Shown here: positions 55,703 through 64,000 of the stretch, piece by piece | Layout: every line of letters starts with the position of its first letter | Position numbering within the stretch: position 1 is the first letter of the stretch | Source: Pseudoalteromonas sp. T1lg75 | GTDB lineage: Bacteria; Pseudomonadota; Gammaproteobacteria; Enterobacterales; Alteromonadaceae | NCBI RefSeq assembly: GCF_002964705.1 | Contig: NZ_PQCD01000053.1 | Span: forward strand, 313,972 to 377,971 | Direction of reading: 5' to 3' | DNA length: 64,000 bases | Notes under the pieces: generated by a model | Seen by the model: the letters and a program-made list of their open reading frames with translations, nothing else | The model's database searches: none | Told to the model about the DNA's origin: nothing | Translations under genes and position numbers: made by a program

Positions 55703-55956
55703 TAATTATTTTCCTTCTCAACTTGCCCCGTGCGTTTAGAGACAATAATGTCGATAACTCGGCCCTTGGGCTTTAGGATTCGAACAACAAATTTATCCTT
55801 TTGTTCCGAAATTTTTAAAACTTTACCGTTTTCGGCTTCTTTCGCAATGGTCACTGCCTGTTTCTTATCGATCACCTTAGCGGGCGCCGGTGCGGCATAG
55901 GCCGCGGAGATAGACAGTGTAAATGTGATTAAGATGGCTGCGATTAGTCTTAACAT
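55702..55956 (-). CDS. secreted PepSY-domain protein heading the phoPQ operon
   Basis: An 84-residue exported protein with signal peptide MLRLIAAILITFTLSISAAYA and one PepSY domain (VIDKKQAVTIAKEAENGKVLKI, FVVRILKPKGRVIDIIVSKRTGQV). PepSY domains inhibit peptidases or sense at the periplasmic face. Its stop overlaps the phoP start by one base, so it is translated with phoPQ and may modulate the PhoQ sensor domain, which is an inference. Confidence 0.82.
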   Translation of the reverse strand: MLRLIAAILITFTLSISAAYAAPAPAKVIDKKQAVTIAKEAENGKVLKISEQKDKFVVRILKPKGRVIDIIVSKRTGQVEKENN

Positions 55957-55989
55957 GATTCAAAGAGCTCCCGGTGAATCCTCGGTAAC

Positions 55990-56014
55990 CTTATATGGGT
56001 TAACCTCTGGTTTA
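55990..56014 (-). promoter_or_regulatory. PhoP-box-like direct repeat in the operon promoter
   Basis: On the plus strand GGTTAA-CCTCT-GGTTTA (55998-56014) matches the PhoP box form (G/T)GTTTA-N5-(G/T)GTTTA with one change. On the operon strand a TATAAG (-10-like, 55995-55990) begins two bases after it. This would allow autoregulation. The distance to the -10 is shorter than in E. coli PhoP promoters, so the site is tentative. Confidence 0.4.
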
Positions 56015-56107
56015 CCCCTTGGATTAATACTTAGACTAATCTGTGGGCATACCCATAGGCAGTGACATATGGTTAGCATACGGAACACCAATTAACCTTT
56101 ACTGAAC

Positions 56108-56410
56108 TTAGGCCCCTAGTACTTTCTTAAATGGCTTTACGATGGAATTGTCGTAAACGCCGGCAGCAATATAAGGGTCTTCGGCAGCCCATTCCCGTGC
56201 TTGTTGCAGCGATTCAAACTCGGCGATAACCAGCGAACCGGTAAAGCCGGCTTCACCTGGGTCATTGCTATCGACGGCGGGAAGCGGTCCGGCTACAAGC
56301 AAGCGGCCTTGGCTCTCAAGCTCTTGTAAGCGGGCTAAATGAGCGGGGCGGGCGGCTAGGCGTTTTTCCAGCGAGTTTTCGACATCGCTTGAGTAAATCA
56401 TGTACAACAT
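56108..56410 (-). CDS. yciI: YciI family protein
   Basis: A 100-residue ferredoxin-like fold protein very close to E. coli YciI (98 residues): [56 protein letters not shown] and [13 protein letters not shown]. The His/Asp pair typical of the family is present ([13 protein letters not shown]). The frame is open 28 codons upstream, but ATG 56410 gives the family N-terminus. Its biochemical role is unknown. It lies near yciB and the trp operon as in other gammaproteobacteria. Confidence 0.93.
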   Translation of the reverse strand: MLYMIYSSDVENSLEKRLAARPAHLARLQELESQGRLLVAGPLPAVDSNDPGEAGFTGSLVIAEFESLQQAREWAAEDPYIAAGVYDNSIVKPFKKVLGA

Positions 56411-56654
56411 AAATAAAACCAAGTATTTGGTATGAATTACTTTTATGATAGCCAGCATTGAGGGCGCTTGTAAATTTTTATCGTGCAATGACATAGTCGC
56501 TTGACGAATAAAAGGGCATGTATTAACACGAATGCACGTAATTTACGCTGTAAACAAATGCACACCGATTTACTCGGGCAAATACGTCTATAAAGCTTGA
56601 AAAGGCCGGTTTAACACTGCTAGAGTCGGGTTAAAACAATAACAAGGTTTTTCT

Positions 56655-58079
56655 ATGAGCGAAAAACGTGAACACTTTAGCTCGCGCCTGGGCTTTATTC
56701 TCGCAGCCGCCGGTTCGGCGGTCGGTATCGGTAACCTGGTTGGTTTCCCTGTTTCGGCCACCAAAAATGGTGGTGGTGCCTTCTTACTTGTCTATGCACT
56801 TTTTGTGGCCTTTATTTGTCTGCCGGTGATGATGGCGGAAATGGCCATGGGTCGTAAGGCTCAAAAAGACCCTTACGGCGCGTATCGCATGTTATCGGAA
56901 AACTCGCCCCGTTGGTGTGGTGCCGGTGCGCTGGCGGTAATGACCCCCTTTATGATTGCGGTTTTCTACATGGTGATCACCGTGTGGATCTTCGGCTATC
57001 TGGCGCAAACCGCCTTTGGTAACCTAGAAGCCTTGGCCGATCCCGGCAACTTTGGTCTCTTTATCAATGAATACAGTGTCTTTGCCTATATGCTGGTGGT
57101 GGCCGTGGTGGTCAACCTGATCCTAGTCGGTGGAGTTAAGGACGGCATTGAAAAGGCGGCGAAGTTTTTAATGCCCGCGTTGTTTGTGTTGCTGATTGCC
57201 CTGGTAGCGTATGTATTGACCTTGGACAATGCCATGGCTGGGGTGCGTTACTATGTGGTACCCGATTTCTCTAAGATGAATGCCAGTGTGCTAAACGGGG
57301 CGCTATCGCAGGCGTTTTTCTCCTTGTCCCTGGGCATGGGTATCCTGATGACCTACGCCTCCTATATCTCGAAAAAAGACGATATCGTTAGCGGCGCCAA
57401 AATGGTGGCGATCACCGACTCCTTGGTGGCCTTTACCGCCGGTCTTATGGTGTTACCGGCTATCTTTAGCTTTAACCCAAGCACCGACCCAAGCGAGTTA
57501 TCCGAGTCCTCGGTGTCCATGATTTTCGTATACCTGCCGAAAATCCTGCTCGCCCTGCAAACGGACATCGGCTATGTCGGTGCGTCCATCGTCGCCTTTA
57601 TCTTCTTCTTATTGGTGTTCTTCGCCGCTATCACTTCTTTGGTGTCTATTGTCGAAGTACCGACCGCTACCTTAATCGAAGAGCGTGGCTACAGCCGTAA
57701 AAAGGCCCTGCTCGTCTTAGCCGGTGCCATTGGTATTTTGACCGTGGGCTGTACCTTGTCATTCGGCATGGTTGATTGGCTTACGCAATTAACCCATTAC
57801 GGTGGCAGCGATAAGAGCATGTTCGATGTGGTTTATGATGTTTTCTATGACACCATATTGCCGCTGAACGGTTTGATGGTCTGTTTATTTGTGATGTACC
57901 GTTGGAAAAAAGCCAAGCTAAGCGCCGAGCTTTCGCAAGGCTGTGAAGGCTACGCCGGCAGCTTTATGGAGAAGTACGTGAACTTTTCGCTGTCGACCTT
58001 TATCCCAGCCATCTTATTGCTGATCTTTATCAATACCGTGGCGACCAAGTTCTTCGCCGTGAGTATCTTTGGTTTCTAA
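56655..58079 (+). CDS. sodium-dependent symporter (SNF/NSS family)
   Basis: A 474-residue LeuT-fold transporter with 11-12 helices. The first helix motif SRLGFILAAAGSAVGIGNLVGFPVSA carries the Na+ and substrate site; FFSLSLGMGILMTYASYI in helix 6 and FFAAITSLVSIVEVPTATLIEE complete the signature. The substrate is probably an amino acid but cannot be told apart. Monocistronic, with a strong promoter not clearly seen. A hairpin overlaps the convergent neighbour's stop codon. Confidence 0.93.
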   Translation: MSEKREHFSSRLGFILAAAGSAVGIGNLVGFPVSATKNGGGAFLLVYALFVAFICLPVMMAEMAMGRKAQKDPYGAYRMLSENSPRWCGAGALAVMTPFMIAVFYMVITVWIFGYLAQTAFGNLEALADPGNFGLFINEYSVFAYMLVVAVVVNLILVGGVKDGIEKAAKFLMPALFVLLIALVAYVLTLDNAMAGVRYYVVPDFSKMNASVLNGALSQAFFSLSLGMGILMTYASYISKKDDIVSGAKMVAITDSLVAFTAGLMVLPAIFSFNPSTDPSELSESSVSMIFVYLPKILLALQTDIGYVGASIVAFIFFLLVFFAAITSLVSIVEVPTATLIEERGYSRKKALLVLAGAIGILTVGCTLSFGMVDWLTQLTHYGGSDKSMFDVVYDVFYDTILPLNGLMVCLFVMYRWKKAKLSAELSQGCEGYAGSFMEKYVNFSLSTFIPAILLLIFINTVATKFFAVSIFGF

Positions 58080-58086
58080 ACCAAGC

Positions 58087-58109
58087 GCGGGAGCCTAAAT
58101 GGCTCCCGC
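58087..58109. terminator. hairpin between the symporter and CPBP genes
   Basis: GCGGGAGCC pairs perfectly with GGCTCCCGC around TAAAT. It begins 8 bases after the symporter stop and includes the stop codon (58095-58097) of the convergent CPBP gene. No T tract follows on the plus strand. Confidence 0.5.
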
Positions 58110-58733
58110 ATCCAAATAACTGCCTGCCCCAATCGTAAACATCCACAACCCCCACAAACTGTGTTCAAGCACACAAGCTATGGTCGAGCGCGAATGCGCA
58201 TAGGTGTAAGAAAACAATAAGCCTCCAAAGAACGCCAACAGTACGGCCACCACATTGCCGTAGACCACATGGGCCAGGGCAAATACGGCTGCGCTCAGCC
58301 ACACGCGTTTGGTCTTGTTGGGAATAATCGGTTTATAGCGATGAAAGAAATAGGTGCGAAAGATTAATTCCTGGGGTAGGACCGAGAGCAAGGGGTAGAG
58401 AATGAGCAGCATCAGCCAGCTCGCCGGTGATTGCAGCGGGTAGCTAAACCAGTTCTCCTGGTTAATGATGCCGTACAAGACGCCGGAGAGCAGGGCGCCG
58501 GTGAGAAAAAATGTGGCCATGCGCTTTTTCACCACGGGAAACTGGCCCATGGAGGTAATGCGAAAGCGTTTAAAATGGGGGTCGGTTAACAGAATAAAGC
58601 AGCACACGGCGGTGAGGATGATCAGCGCCGGGATCAGCCAGTTTTGTAAATGCTCACGCAGGCCTAAGCCGGCCAGGGGCAGGAGTATAAAAACGCAGAA
58701 AAGCTCAAGCCAGCGATACTGGGTATTAGTCAA
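58095..58733 (-). CDS. CPBP-family membrane protease-like protein
   Basis: A 212-residue membrane protein of the CAAX-protease/bacteriocin-processing (Abi/CPBP) superfamily with about six helices. Motif 1 is degenerate: PQELIFRTYFFHR has Gln in place of the first Glu of EExxxR. Motif 2 (FALAHVVYGN) and motif 3 (EHSLWG) keep their His. It may be a reduced-activity or non-catalytic member. It shares its strand with yciB, 59 bases downstream of it. Substrate unknown. Confidence 0.8.
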   Translation of the reverse strand: MTNTQYRWLELFCVFILLPLAGLGLREHLQNWLIPALIILTAVCCFILLTDPHFKRFRITSMGQFPVVKKRMATFFLTGALLSGVLYGIINQENWFSYPLQSPASWLMLLILYPLLSVLPQELIFRTYFFHRYKPIIPNKTKRVWLSAAVFALAHVVYGNVVAVLLAFFGGLLFSYTYAHSRSTIACVLEHSLWGLWMFTIGAGSYLDAGAI

Positions 58734-58791
58734 GGAGACGCTCCATTGCTACACCGCGATGTATTAAGTGTAGCAATGGATTAAGGCAGGG

Positions 58792-59385
58792 TTATGACTG
58801 TTCGTCAGGAAAATAAGGGTAGACGCGTGCTATGGTGAAAATGATGGCAACAAAGGTGATCCCCATCAGACCGAAGACCTTAAAATTCACCCAAAAATCA
58901 AGAGAGAAATTATAGGCCACATAGATATTGAGCGCGGCAATGGCGCTAAACAGTACCACCCAAAATATATTCAATTGCTCCCACACCTTTTTGGGTACCA
59001 ATATGCTCTCGGCGCTAGTGCCAGCCTCGCCCTCATTTTGCTTTTCGGCAACCGAGTTTAAAAGTCCAAGCAGGGCTTTTTGCACCAGGTTTTTATCAAA
59101 AAACCATCTTGAAATAATCAAGGTCAGCGCCAGTATGGCGTAGACAAAGGTCGCCTTCCACTGAATAAAATGCTCGTCGCGAAACAAGATGGTCATGGTG
59201 CCGAGCACCAGGGCGATGGCGAAAAACACCCAGTGACGGGTGCCTATTTTACCTTCCTTAAAATAGGCGTAGGCCATTTGTATGGCGCTGGCAGCGACCA
59301 ACACCCCAGTGGCCCAATAGATATCGACCATTTTATAAACGGCAAAAAATAAAATTAGCGGGATATATTCGATTAGTGTGCTCAT
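58792..59385 (-). CDS. yciB: inner membrane-spanning protein YciB (septation protein A)
   Basis: A 197-residue five-helix inner-membrane protein. MSTLIEYIPLILFFAVYKMVDIYWATG, GTMTILFRDEHFIQWKATFVYAI and VFGLMGITFVAIIFTIARVYPYFPDE follow the family closely. YciB takes part in envelope maintenance and division. ATG 59385 is chosen over 59397 by the family N-terminus. The insert EKQNEGEAGTSAESI before the fourth helix is longer than in E. coli. Confidence 0.93.
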   Translation of the reverse strand: MSTLIEYIPLILFFAVYKMVDIYWATGVLVAASAIQMAYAYFKEGKIGTRHWVFFAIALVLGTMTILFRDEHFIQWKATFVYAILALTLIISRWFFDKNLVQKALLGLLNSVAEKQNEGEAGTSAESILVPKKVWEQLNIFWVVLFSAIAALNIYVAYNFSLDFWVNFKVFGLMGITFVAIIFTIARVYPYFPDEQS

Positions 59386-59519
59386 AGCCACATCCATTAC
59401 TTCTGGTAGCTGGTGTTTTACCAGTAACGGCGCCTAAGCTCAAGGATAAAGGCTGTGTTTGACATTTACAGCCGGCGCTTTTAGGCTGCGCGCCTTTAAA
59501 GTTTTTAGTAGGGATTCAA

Positions 59520-59795
59520 GTGAATAAAAAACAGCTTATTGATGCCATGGGGCAACACAGCGGTTTAACAAAAAAGCAATGCGGCGCGGCGCTAACGGCC
59601 ATGGTCAAGGCTATCAGCCGGTCACTGCATGAAGGGGATGCGGTGTTTATTCCCAAGTTTGGCAACTTTTCTTTGAGCTATCATCCGACCAAGATGGGCC
59701 GTAACCCGCAAACCGGCGAACAAATCGAAATTACCGGGCAAAACAAGGTGGCCTTTAAGTGCGCCAAGGCACTTAAAGACCGATTACAAGCTTAA
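59520..59795 (+). CDS. HU-family DNA-binding protein, divergent paralogue
   Basis: A 91-residue HU/IHF-fold protein: [68 protein letters not shown] and the C-terminal helix. The DNA-inserting Pro of the beta arm is present in GRNPQTGE. Start GTG 59520. It differs from housekeeping HupA/HupB in the loop KQCGAAL and the SLSYHPTKM strand, so it is likely an accessory paralogue. Its stop codon overlaps that of convergent trpA by 4 bases. Confidence 0.9.
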   Translation: MNKKQLIDAMGQHSGLTKKQCGAALTAMVKAISRSLHEGDAVFIPKFGNFSLSYHPTKMGRNPQTGEQIEITGQNKVAFKCAKALKDRLQA

Positions 59796-60595
59796 CGGGT
59801 CGCGGCCTTCATTTCACGACAAAACTCACGCAGTGCCTGGCACATGGCCGCTTCATCATCTAGGTGCTGGGCAATGATTTTAACCACGGCCGAGCCACTA
59901 ATAGCACCGCTAGCACCACTTTGCAGTGCTTGCCTTACATCCTCAGGGGTGCTGATCCCAAAGCCCAGCAAGGCTGGAGCGGCGTGATACTCGCTCAACT
60001 TAGTGACTAACTCCTGGGGCGGCATCTGCGCTTTGGTTTCTGTGCCTGTGACCCCGGCGCGAGAGAGCAAATAGGTGTAGCCGCGGCCATAGGAGGCACA
60101 TTGGCGCAAGGTGTCATCATCGGCATTGGGCGTGGCGATAAAAATAGGCGCTATGCCCTGGCTCATCGCCGCACGGCGAAAGACCTTGGACTCATGCAAA
60201 GGCACATCCGCAACCAAAATGGAGTCCACACCCGCGTCCTTGGCCAACTGGTAGAAGTTTTCTATGCCCTTGGCAAAGACCAGGTTTGAGTAAAGCAGCA
60301 GGCCGATGGGAATCTCATCGTTGTATTCGCGCACTTGCTTGATGATATCGAAGCAGGCATCGGTATCGATATTCGCCGCCAAGGCACGAATATTGGCCTG
60401 TTGTATCACCGGACCATCGGCAATAGGGTCGGAGAAGGGAATGCCCAGCTCCAGCGCATCGGCGCCGCCATCGATCAGACTTTTAATAATCGCCAGGCTT
60501 TGCTCCTTGTTGGGATCGCCTATGGTGACAAAGGGTACAAAGGCACCTTCGTTGTTGGCACTTAGATTGGCGAAGGTGGTGCTATAGCGATTCAT
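59792..60595 (-). CDS. trpA: tryptophan synthase alpha subunit
   Basis: A 267-residue TIM-barrel enzyme that cleaves indole-3-glycerol phosphate to indole and glyceraldehyde 3-phosphate. The catalytic Glu lies in [16 protein letters not shown] and the Asp in ADVP. Loop 6 keeps RAGVTGTE. The last gene of the trp operon; its ATG overlaps the trpB stop by one base. Confidence 0.96.
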   Translation of the reverse strand: MNRYSTTFANLSANNEGAFVPFVTIGDPNKEQSLAIIKSLIDGGADALELGIPFSDPIADGPVIQQANIRALAANIDTDACFDIIKQVREYNDEIPIGLLLYSNLVFAKGIENFYQLAKDAGVDSILVADVPLHESKVFRRAAMSQGIAPIFIATPNADDDTLRQCASYGRGYTYLLSRAGVTGTETKAQMPPQELVTKLSEYHAAPALLGFGISTPEDVRQALQSGASGAISGSAVVKIIAQHLDDEAAMCQALREFCREMKAATR

Positions 60596-61779
60596 TACTG
60601 CTCTCCTTTTGCTTGTAACACACTGTGGACATGGGCTAGATCCTTATCCCCGCGACCACTGAGGTTCACCACTAAAATGGTGTCCTGCTCTTGCTGCTCG
60701 GCGTATTTTAAGGCGTAGGCCAGGGCGTGACTGGACTCGAGCGCGGGAATAATCCCTTCGTTGCGGGCCAATGCCTTAAAGGCATCCAGGGCTTCGTCAT
60801 CGGTTATTCCCACATACTGGGCGCGCCCGGTTTCATGTAAATAGGCGTGCTGCGGTCCCACAGCAGGGTAATCCAGGCCTGCGGATACCGAGTAGGACTC
60901 TTCAATTTGCCCCTGCTCGGTTTGCATAATATAGGTGTAGGCACCGTGCAGCACACCCTTGGTGCCCTTACACAAGGTGGCACCGTGCTCGCCGCTGTCC
61001 AATCCCTTACCCGCAGGCTCAACGCCAATCAATTTGACGCTAGGCTCATCGATAAAGTCGTTAAACATGCCAATGGCATTAGAGCCACCGCCAACGCAGG
61101 CGATCACCGCATCCGGCAAACGACCTTCTGCGGCCAGCACCTGTTGCTTGGCTTCTTCGCCGATCATTTTTTGGAATTCGCGCACCAGCGTCGGGAAGGG
61201 GTGTGGTCCCGCCGCCGTGCCCAACAGGTAGTGAGCGGTTTTATAGTTGGCAGACCAGTCGCGCAGCGCCTCATTGACCGCATCCTTCAAGGTGCCGGAG
61301 CCAGCGGTGACGGGGATCACTTCGGCGCCCATTAAGCGCATGCGAAACACATTGGGTTGCTGGCGCTCGACGTCCTTGGCACCCATATAAATACGGCATT
61401 TAAGCCCCAGTAAGGCACAGGCGAGGGCCGTGGCCACGCCATGCTGACCGGCACCTGTTTCCGCTATCACTTCTTTTTTGCCCATACGCTTGGTCAGCAG
61501 GGCCTGCCCGAGCACCTGGTTGGTTTTATGGGCGCCGCCATGGAGCAGATCTTCTCGCTTAAGGTACAGCTTTACCTTAGGGTTTTTGACCAGGTTGCGG
61601 GTTAGAGTCAGGGGTGTTGGCCTGCCGGCATATTCGTTTAATAGGGAGTGAAACTCTTCCTGGAAGCTGGCATCCTGTTGTGCCTTGTTAAATTCATCTT
61701 CTAGCTGCTTAAGCGCCGGGACCAAAAGTTGCGGCACATACATGCCGCCAAAGTCGCCAAAATAGGCTGGATTTTTCAT
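60595..61779 (-). CDS. trpB: tryptophan synthase beta subunit
   Basis: A 394-residue PLP enzyme joining indole and serine. The PLP Lys is K85 (GGAHKTNQV), with the phosphate-binding GGGSNAIG and the family N-terminus [22 protein letters not shown] 61779 is preferred over the 10-codon longer frame. It starts 7 bases after the trpCF stop. Confidence 0.96.
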   Translation of the reverse strand: MKNPAYFGDFGGMYVPQLLVPALKQLEDEFNKAQQDASFQEEFHSLLNEYAGRPTPLTLTRNLVKNPKVKLYLKREDLLHGGAHKTNQVLGQALLTKRMGKKEVIAETGAGQHGVATALACALLGLKCRIYMGAKDVERQQPNVFRMRLMGAEVIPVTAGSGTLKDAVNEALRDWSANYKTAHYLLGTAAGPHPFPTLVREFQKMIGEEAKQQVLAAEGRLPDAVIACVGGGSNAIGMFNDFIDEPSVKLIGVEPAGKGLDSGEHGATLCKGTKGVLHGAYTYIMQTEQGQIEESYSVSAGLDYPAVGPQHAYLHETGRAQYVGITDDEALDAFKALARNEGIIPALESSHALAYALKYAEQQEQDTILVVNLSGRGDKDLAHVHSVLQAKGEQ

Positions 61780-61786
61780 AACCACC

Positions 61787-63151
61787 TCAGTAATTCCGAA
61801 TTGCCGCAAAGGCAGCGTTAATCTTATAAATACATTTTTTTCCGGGTGAGGACTCCACCCCGGAATTTAAATCTAAGCCCAGAGCGCGGCTTTGCTGGGC
61901 GCTTTGGATATTGTCGGCCTGAATACCGCCGGCGAGCATATAGGGCGCAGTGGCGCCGCCGAGTAAGCTCCAATCAAATTGCACGCCGGTGCCCCCCTTG
62001 GCCGTTTTGCTATAGGTGTCGTACAGCACTCGGTCCACCCCTTGAATACCCACGGGGAGGGTGTCGGCCACCGCCTGGGCCTTCCAGATCTGACAGGTCA
62101 GCGGCAGGGTGTTACGCAGGGTGCGAATATAAGCCTCATCTTCATGACCATGTAACTGCACCGCAGCTAATTTAAGGCGATTGGCGTACTCGCTGACCTG
62201 CGCAATATCGGCATCGACAAACACCCCAACATAGCGCAACGGCGCGCTGTCGACGATGGCCGAGGCACAGTCTATATCAACATAACGGGGCGAGCCCGGG
62301 TAGAAAATAAGGCCACCATAATAGGCACCGGCCTGGTACACGGCCTCGGCATCCTGGGTGCGGGTCAGGCCGCAGACCTTGTTCTCACCAAAAATCAGAC
62401 TGCGACAGGCGCCTTCTAAATCCGCCTGGGCCATCAGCGAGCTGCCCACCAGGAAGCCATCGACCAGTGGGCTTAGGCGCTTAACATCCTGATGACTGTA
62501 GATGCCGGACTCGGAGATCACCAGGGTATCTTCAGGAATAAGTGCCCGTAGGCGCTCCGTGGTGGCCAAGTCCGTGCTCAAGTCCCTGAGGTTGCGGTTG
62601 TTGATGCCGATAATCTTGGCATCTAGCGCCAGGGCGCGAGTCACTTCTTCTTCGTTACTGACCTCGGTTAGCACCGCCATATTCAGCGAGTGCGCCAGTG
62701 CGGCCAACTCTTGATAGGTATCGTCATCGAGTACCGACAGCATGAGTAAAATGGCATCGCCGCCGTACAGGCGCGCCAGATAAACCTGGTAGGGGTCGAT
62801 AAAGAAGTCCTTACAGATCAGGGGTTGTTCTACCAGAGATCGCACCTTGGCAAGGTAGTCATAGCTGCCTTGAAAATACTTTTCATCGGTCAGTACGCTG
62901 ATGCAACTGGCATAGTGCTTGTACACAGAGGTGATGGCCTCTAAGTCGAACACCTCACGGATCAAGCCCTTTGAGGGCGAGGCTTTTTTGCACTCGAGAA
63001 TAAAATTGGTCGGCGCCGTGCTTAGGGCGCCATAAAAATCACGGCGACTTGGCTCGATTTGCGCGCTAAAAGTTGCCAGCGGGCGCGCCTGTTTACGCGC
63101 TTCCACCTCGATGCGCTTGTCGGCGACGATTTTCTCTAAAACATTAGCCAT
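61787..63151 (-). CDS. trpCF: bifunctional indole-3-glycerol phosphate synthase/phosphoribosylanthranilate isomerase
   Basis: A 454-residue two-domain fusion as in enteric bacteria. The IGPS half (residues 1-255) has [15 protein letters not shown] and [11 protein letters not shown]; the PRAI half (about 256-454) has [25 protein letters not shown] and LAGGIQADN. It overlaps the trpD end by 8 bases, so trpD-trpCF-trpB-trpA are one operon. Confidence 0.96.
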   Translation of the reverse strand: MANVLEKIVADKRIEVEARKQARPLATFSAQIEPSRRDFYGALSTAPTNFILECKKASPSKGLIREVFDLEAITSVYKHYASCISVLTDEKYFQGSYDYLAKVRSLVEQPLICKDFFIDPYQVYLARLYGGDAILLMLSVLDDDTYQELAALAHSLNMAVLTEVSNEEEVTRALALDAKIIGINNRNLRDLSTDLATTERLRALIPEDTLVISESGIYSHQDVKRLSPLVDGFLVGSSLMAQADLEGACRSLIFGENKVCGLTRTQDAEAVYQAGAYYGGLIFYPGSPRYVDIDCASAIVDSAPLRYVGVFVDADIAQVSEYANRLKLAAVQLHGHEDEAYIRTLRNTLPLTCQIWKAQAVADTLPVGIQGVDRVLYDTYSKTAKGGTGVQFDWSLLGGATAPYMLAGGIQADNIQSAQQSRALGLDLNSGVESSPGKKCIYKINAAFAAIRNY

Positions 63152-64000
63152 GACTCACCTCGATTATGGCGTTAAGTGTGTGTTGTGCCTGGCCGCTAGC
63201 CAGGACTTGGCGCACCTGCTCGGCGGCGTCCTTAAAATTTGCCGCCTTATTATTGATAACCAGCAGGGCGGCGACATTGGCAATGATGGCGGCGTTATGG
63301 GCATCACTTCCTTGTCCGGCGAAAATGGCACGGGCCGCCTGGGCATTATATTCTGGACCCTGACCGCTTAGCTCATCCAGACTAAAGTGGGGGAGACCAA
63401 AGTCATTTGCGGTCAGGGTATATTCGCGTAACTGACCATCATTTAGCTCTACGACTTTAGTGTCGCCGTGCAGGGCAATTTCATCGGTACCACTGCCGTG
63501 CACTACCATGGCGCGCTGACAACCGAGTTGCATCAAGGTTTTCGCCATGGGTAGGCACAAAGCCGGGTCGTACACGCCAAGCAGTTGCGCTTGAGGCTTA
63601 GCCGGGTTAGCCAAGGGGCCAAGCAGGTTAAACAGGGTGCGGGTTTTCAAGGTGGTGCGCACCGCCATGGCGTGTTTTACACCACTGTGATACAGAGGGG
63701 CAAATAAAAATGTAAAACCGGTTTGTTCCAGCAAGTTGGCGGCCTGCTCTGGGGTCATACTAATATTGACGCCCAGACTTGTAAGTAAGTCGGACGAGCC
63801 GCTGTTGCTGGAGACACTGCGATTGCCATGCTTGACCACATTTAGGCCGCAGGCAGCCGCCACTAATGAGGCGGTGGTACTGATATTGATGGTATTGGCG
63901 CCATCGCCACCGGTACCGCAGCTGTCGATTAAGTCCGTGGCTTGGGTGTGAAAGGGCACCGCATTGGCGCGCATGGCAGCCGCCGCACCGGCGATTTCTT
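63144..64000 (-). CDS. trpD: anthranilate phosphoribosyltransferase, partial (N-terminus outside window)
   Basis: The C-terminal 276 residues plus eight codons up to the window edge are visible; the frame is open to base 64000. Signature segments: IDSCGTGGDGANTINIS, VVKHGNRSVSSNSGSSDLL and LKTRTLFNLLGPLANPAKP. About 50-70 N-terminal residues are missing. No TrpG fusion can be seen in the visible part. Operon promoter and attenuator lie outside. Confidence 0.95.
   Translation of the reverse strand, partial: EIAGAAAAMRANAVPFHTQATDLIDSCGTGGDGANTINISTTASLVAAACGLNVVKHGNRSVSSNSGSSDLLTSLGVNISMTPEQAANLLEQTGFTFLFAPLYHSGVKHAMAVRTTLKTRTLFNLLGPLANPAKPQAQLLGVYDPALCLPMAKTLMQLGCQRAMVVHGSGTDEIALHGDTKVVELNDGQLREYTLTANDFGLPHFSLDELSGQGPEYNAQAARAIFAGQGSDAHNAAIIANVAALLVINNKAANFKDAAEQVRQVLASGQAQHTLNAIIEVSHG

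Overview
The window is a stretch of chromosome from a marine-type gammaproteobacterium. Gene content and order (hrpA, hrpB, rlmI, cysB, sdaA, class I fumarase, tesA-ybbA-ybbP, a phoPQ-type system, and yciI/yciB beside trpDC(F)BA) and the short intergenic repeat beginning ATACCAATTCACTTAA point to the Alteromonadales (Shewanella/Pseudoalteromonas relatives). The genus cannot be fixed by reading alone. The gene set is largely housekeeping. I see no prophage, integron, CRISPR array, IS transposase or recognisable defence island.

Left part (1-11.5 kb): the C-terminal three quarters of hrpA, a lone receiver and a PilZ protein, rlmI, then an HD/VOC/YgjP cluster. Two tRNA-Tyr genes with a clear stringent-type promoter follow, then a conserved hypothetical, a secreted conserved hypothetical, ychJ, a SulA-like division inhibitor preceded by four tandem TATACAGT boxes, and an AzgA-type purine permease. 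Two copies of a MITE-like intergenic repeat lie in this part.

Middle part (11.5-34 kb): a frameshifted DNA polymerase II gene lies next to a frameshifted GETH-motif secreted protein. Then come a membrane-anchored coiled-coil protein, cysB, sdaA, pabB-nudL, class I fumarase, a secreted S9 peptidase, and leucine dehydrogenase with a LiuR-like palindrome over its promoter. A CatA-like acetyltransferase, a Reg_prop/GGDEF diguanylate cyclase, hrpB, mtfA, a small lipoprotein and a small outer-membrane barrel complete this part.

Right part (34-64 kb): a TolB-propeller/amidohydrolase fusion, a Tim44-domain protein, an AraC regulator divergent from an aldehyde dehydrogenase, and a secreted leucyl aminopeptidase. 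Next are an XRE-membrane regulator flanked by 26-27 bp inverted repeats, a CNNM-type protein, a LysR regulator and an NTF2-like gene broken by an 11-bp tandem duplication. These are followed by tRNA-Pro(GGG), tesA back to back with ybbA-ybbP, a yfcH-like epimerase, an AI-2E family protein, a PepSY-PhoP-PhoQ-LprI-like operon, yciI, a sodium symporter, a CPBP protein, yciB, an HU paralogue and the distal trp operon (trpD partial, trpCF fused, trpB, trpA).

Three genes (polB, the GETH gene and the NTF2-like gene) each have a length of 3n+2 between their natural start and stop, and each changes frame once. In two of them a short repeat sits at the break (a GT run and an 11-bp duplication), so slippage or duplication is as likely as sequencing error. 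The best leads for something undescribed are the tandem boxes before the SulA-like gene, the inverted repeats around the XRE-membrane gene, the PepSY-led phoPQ operon and the repeat family. None is a clear new system.
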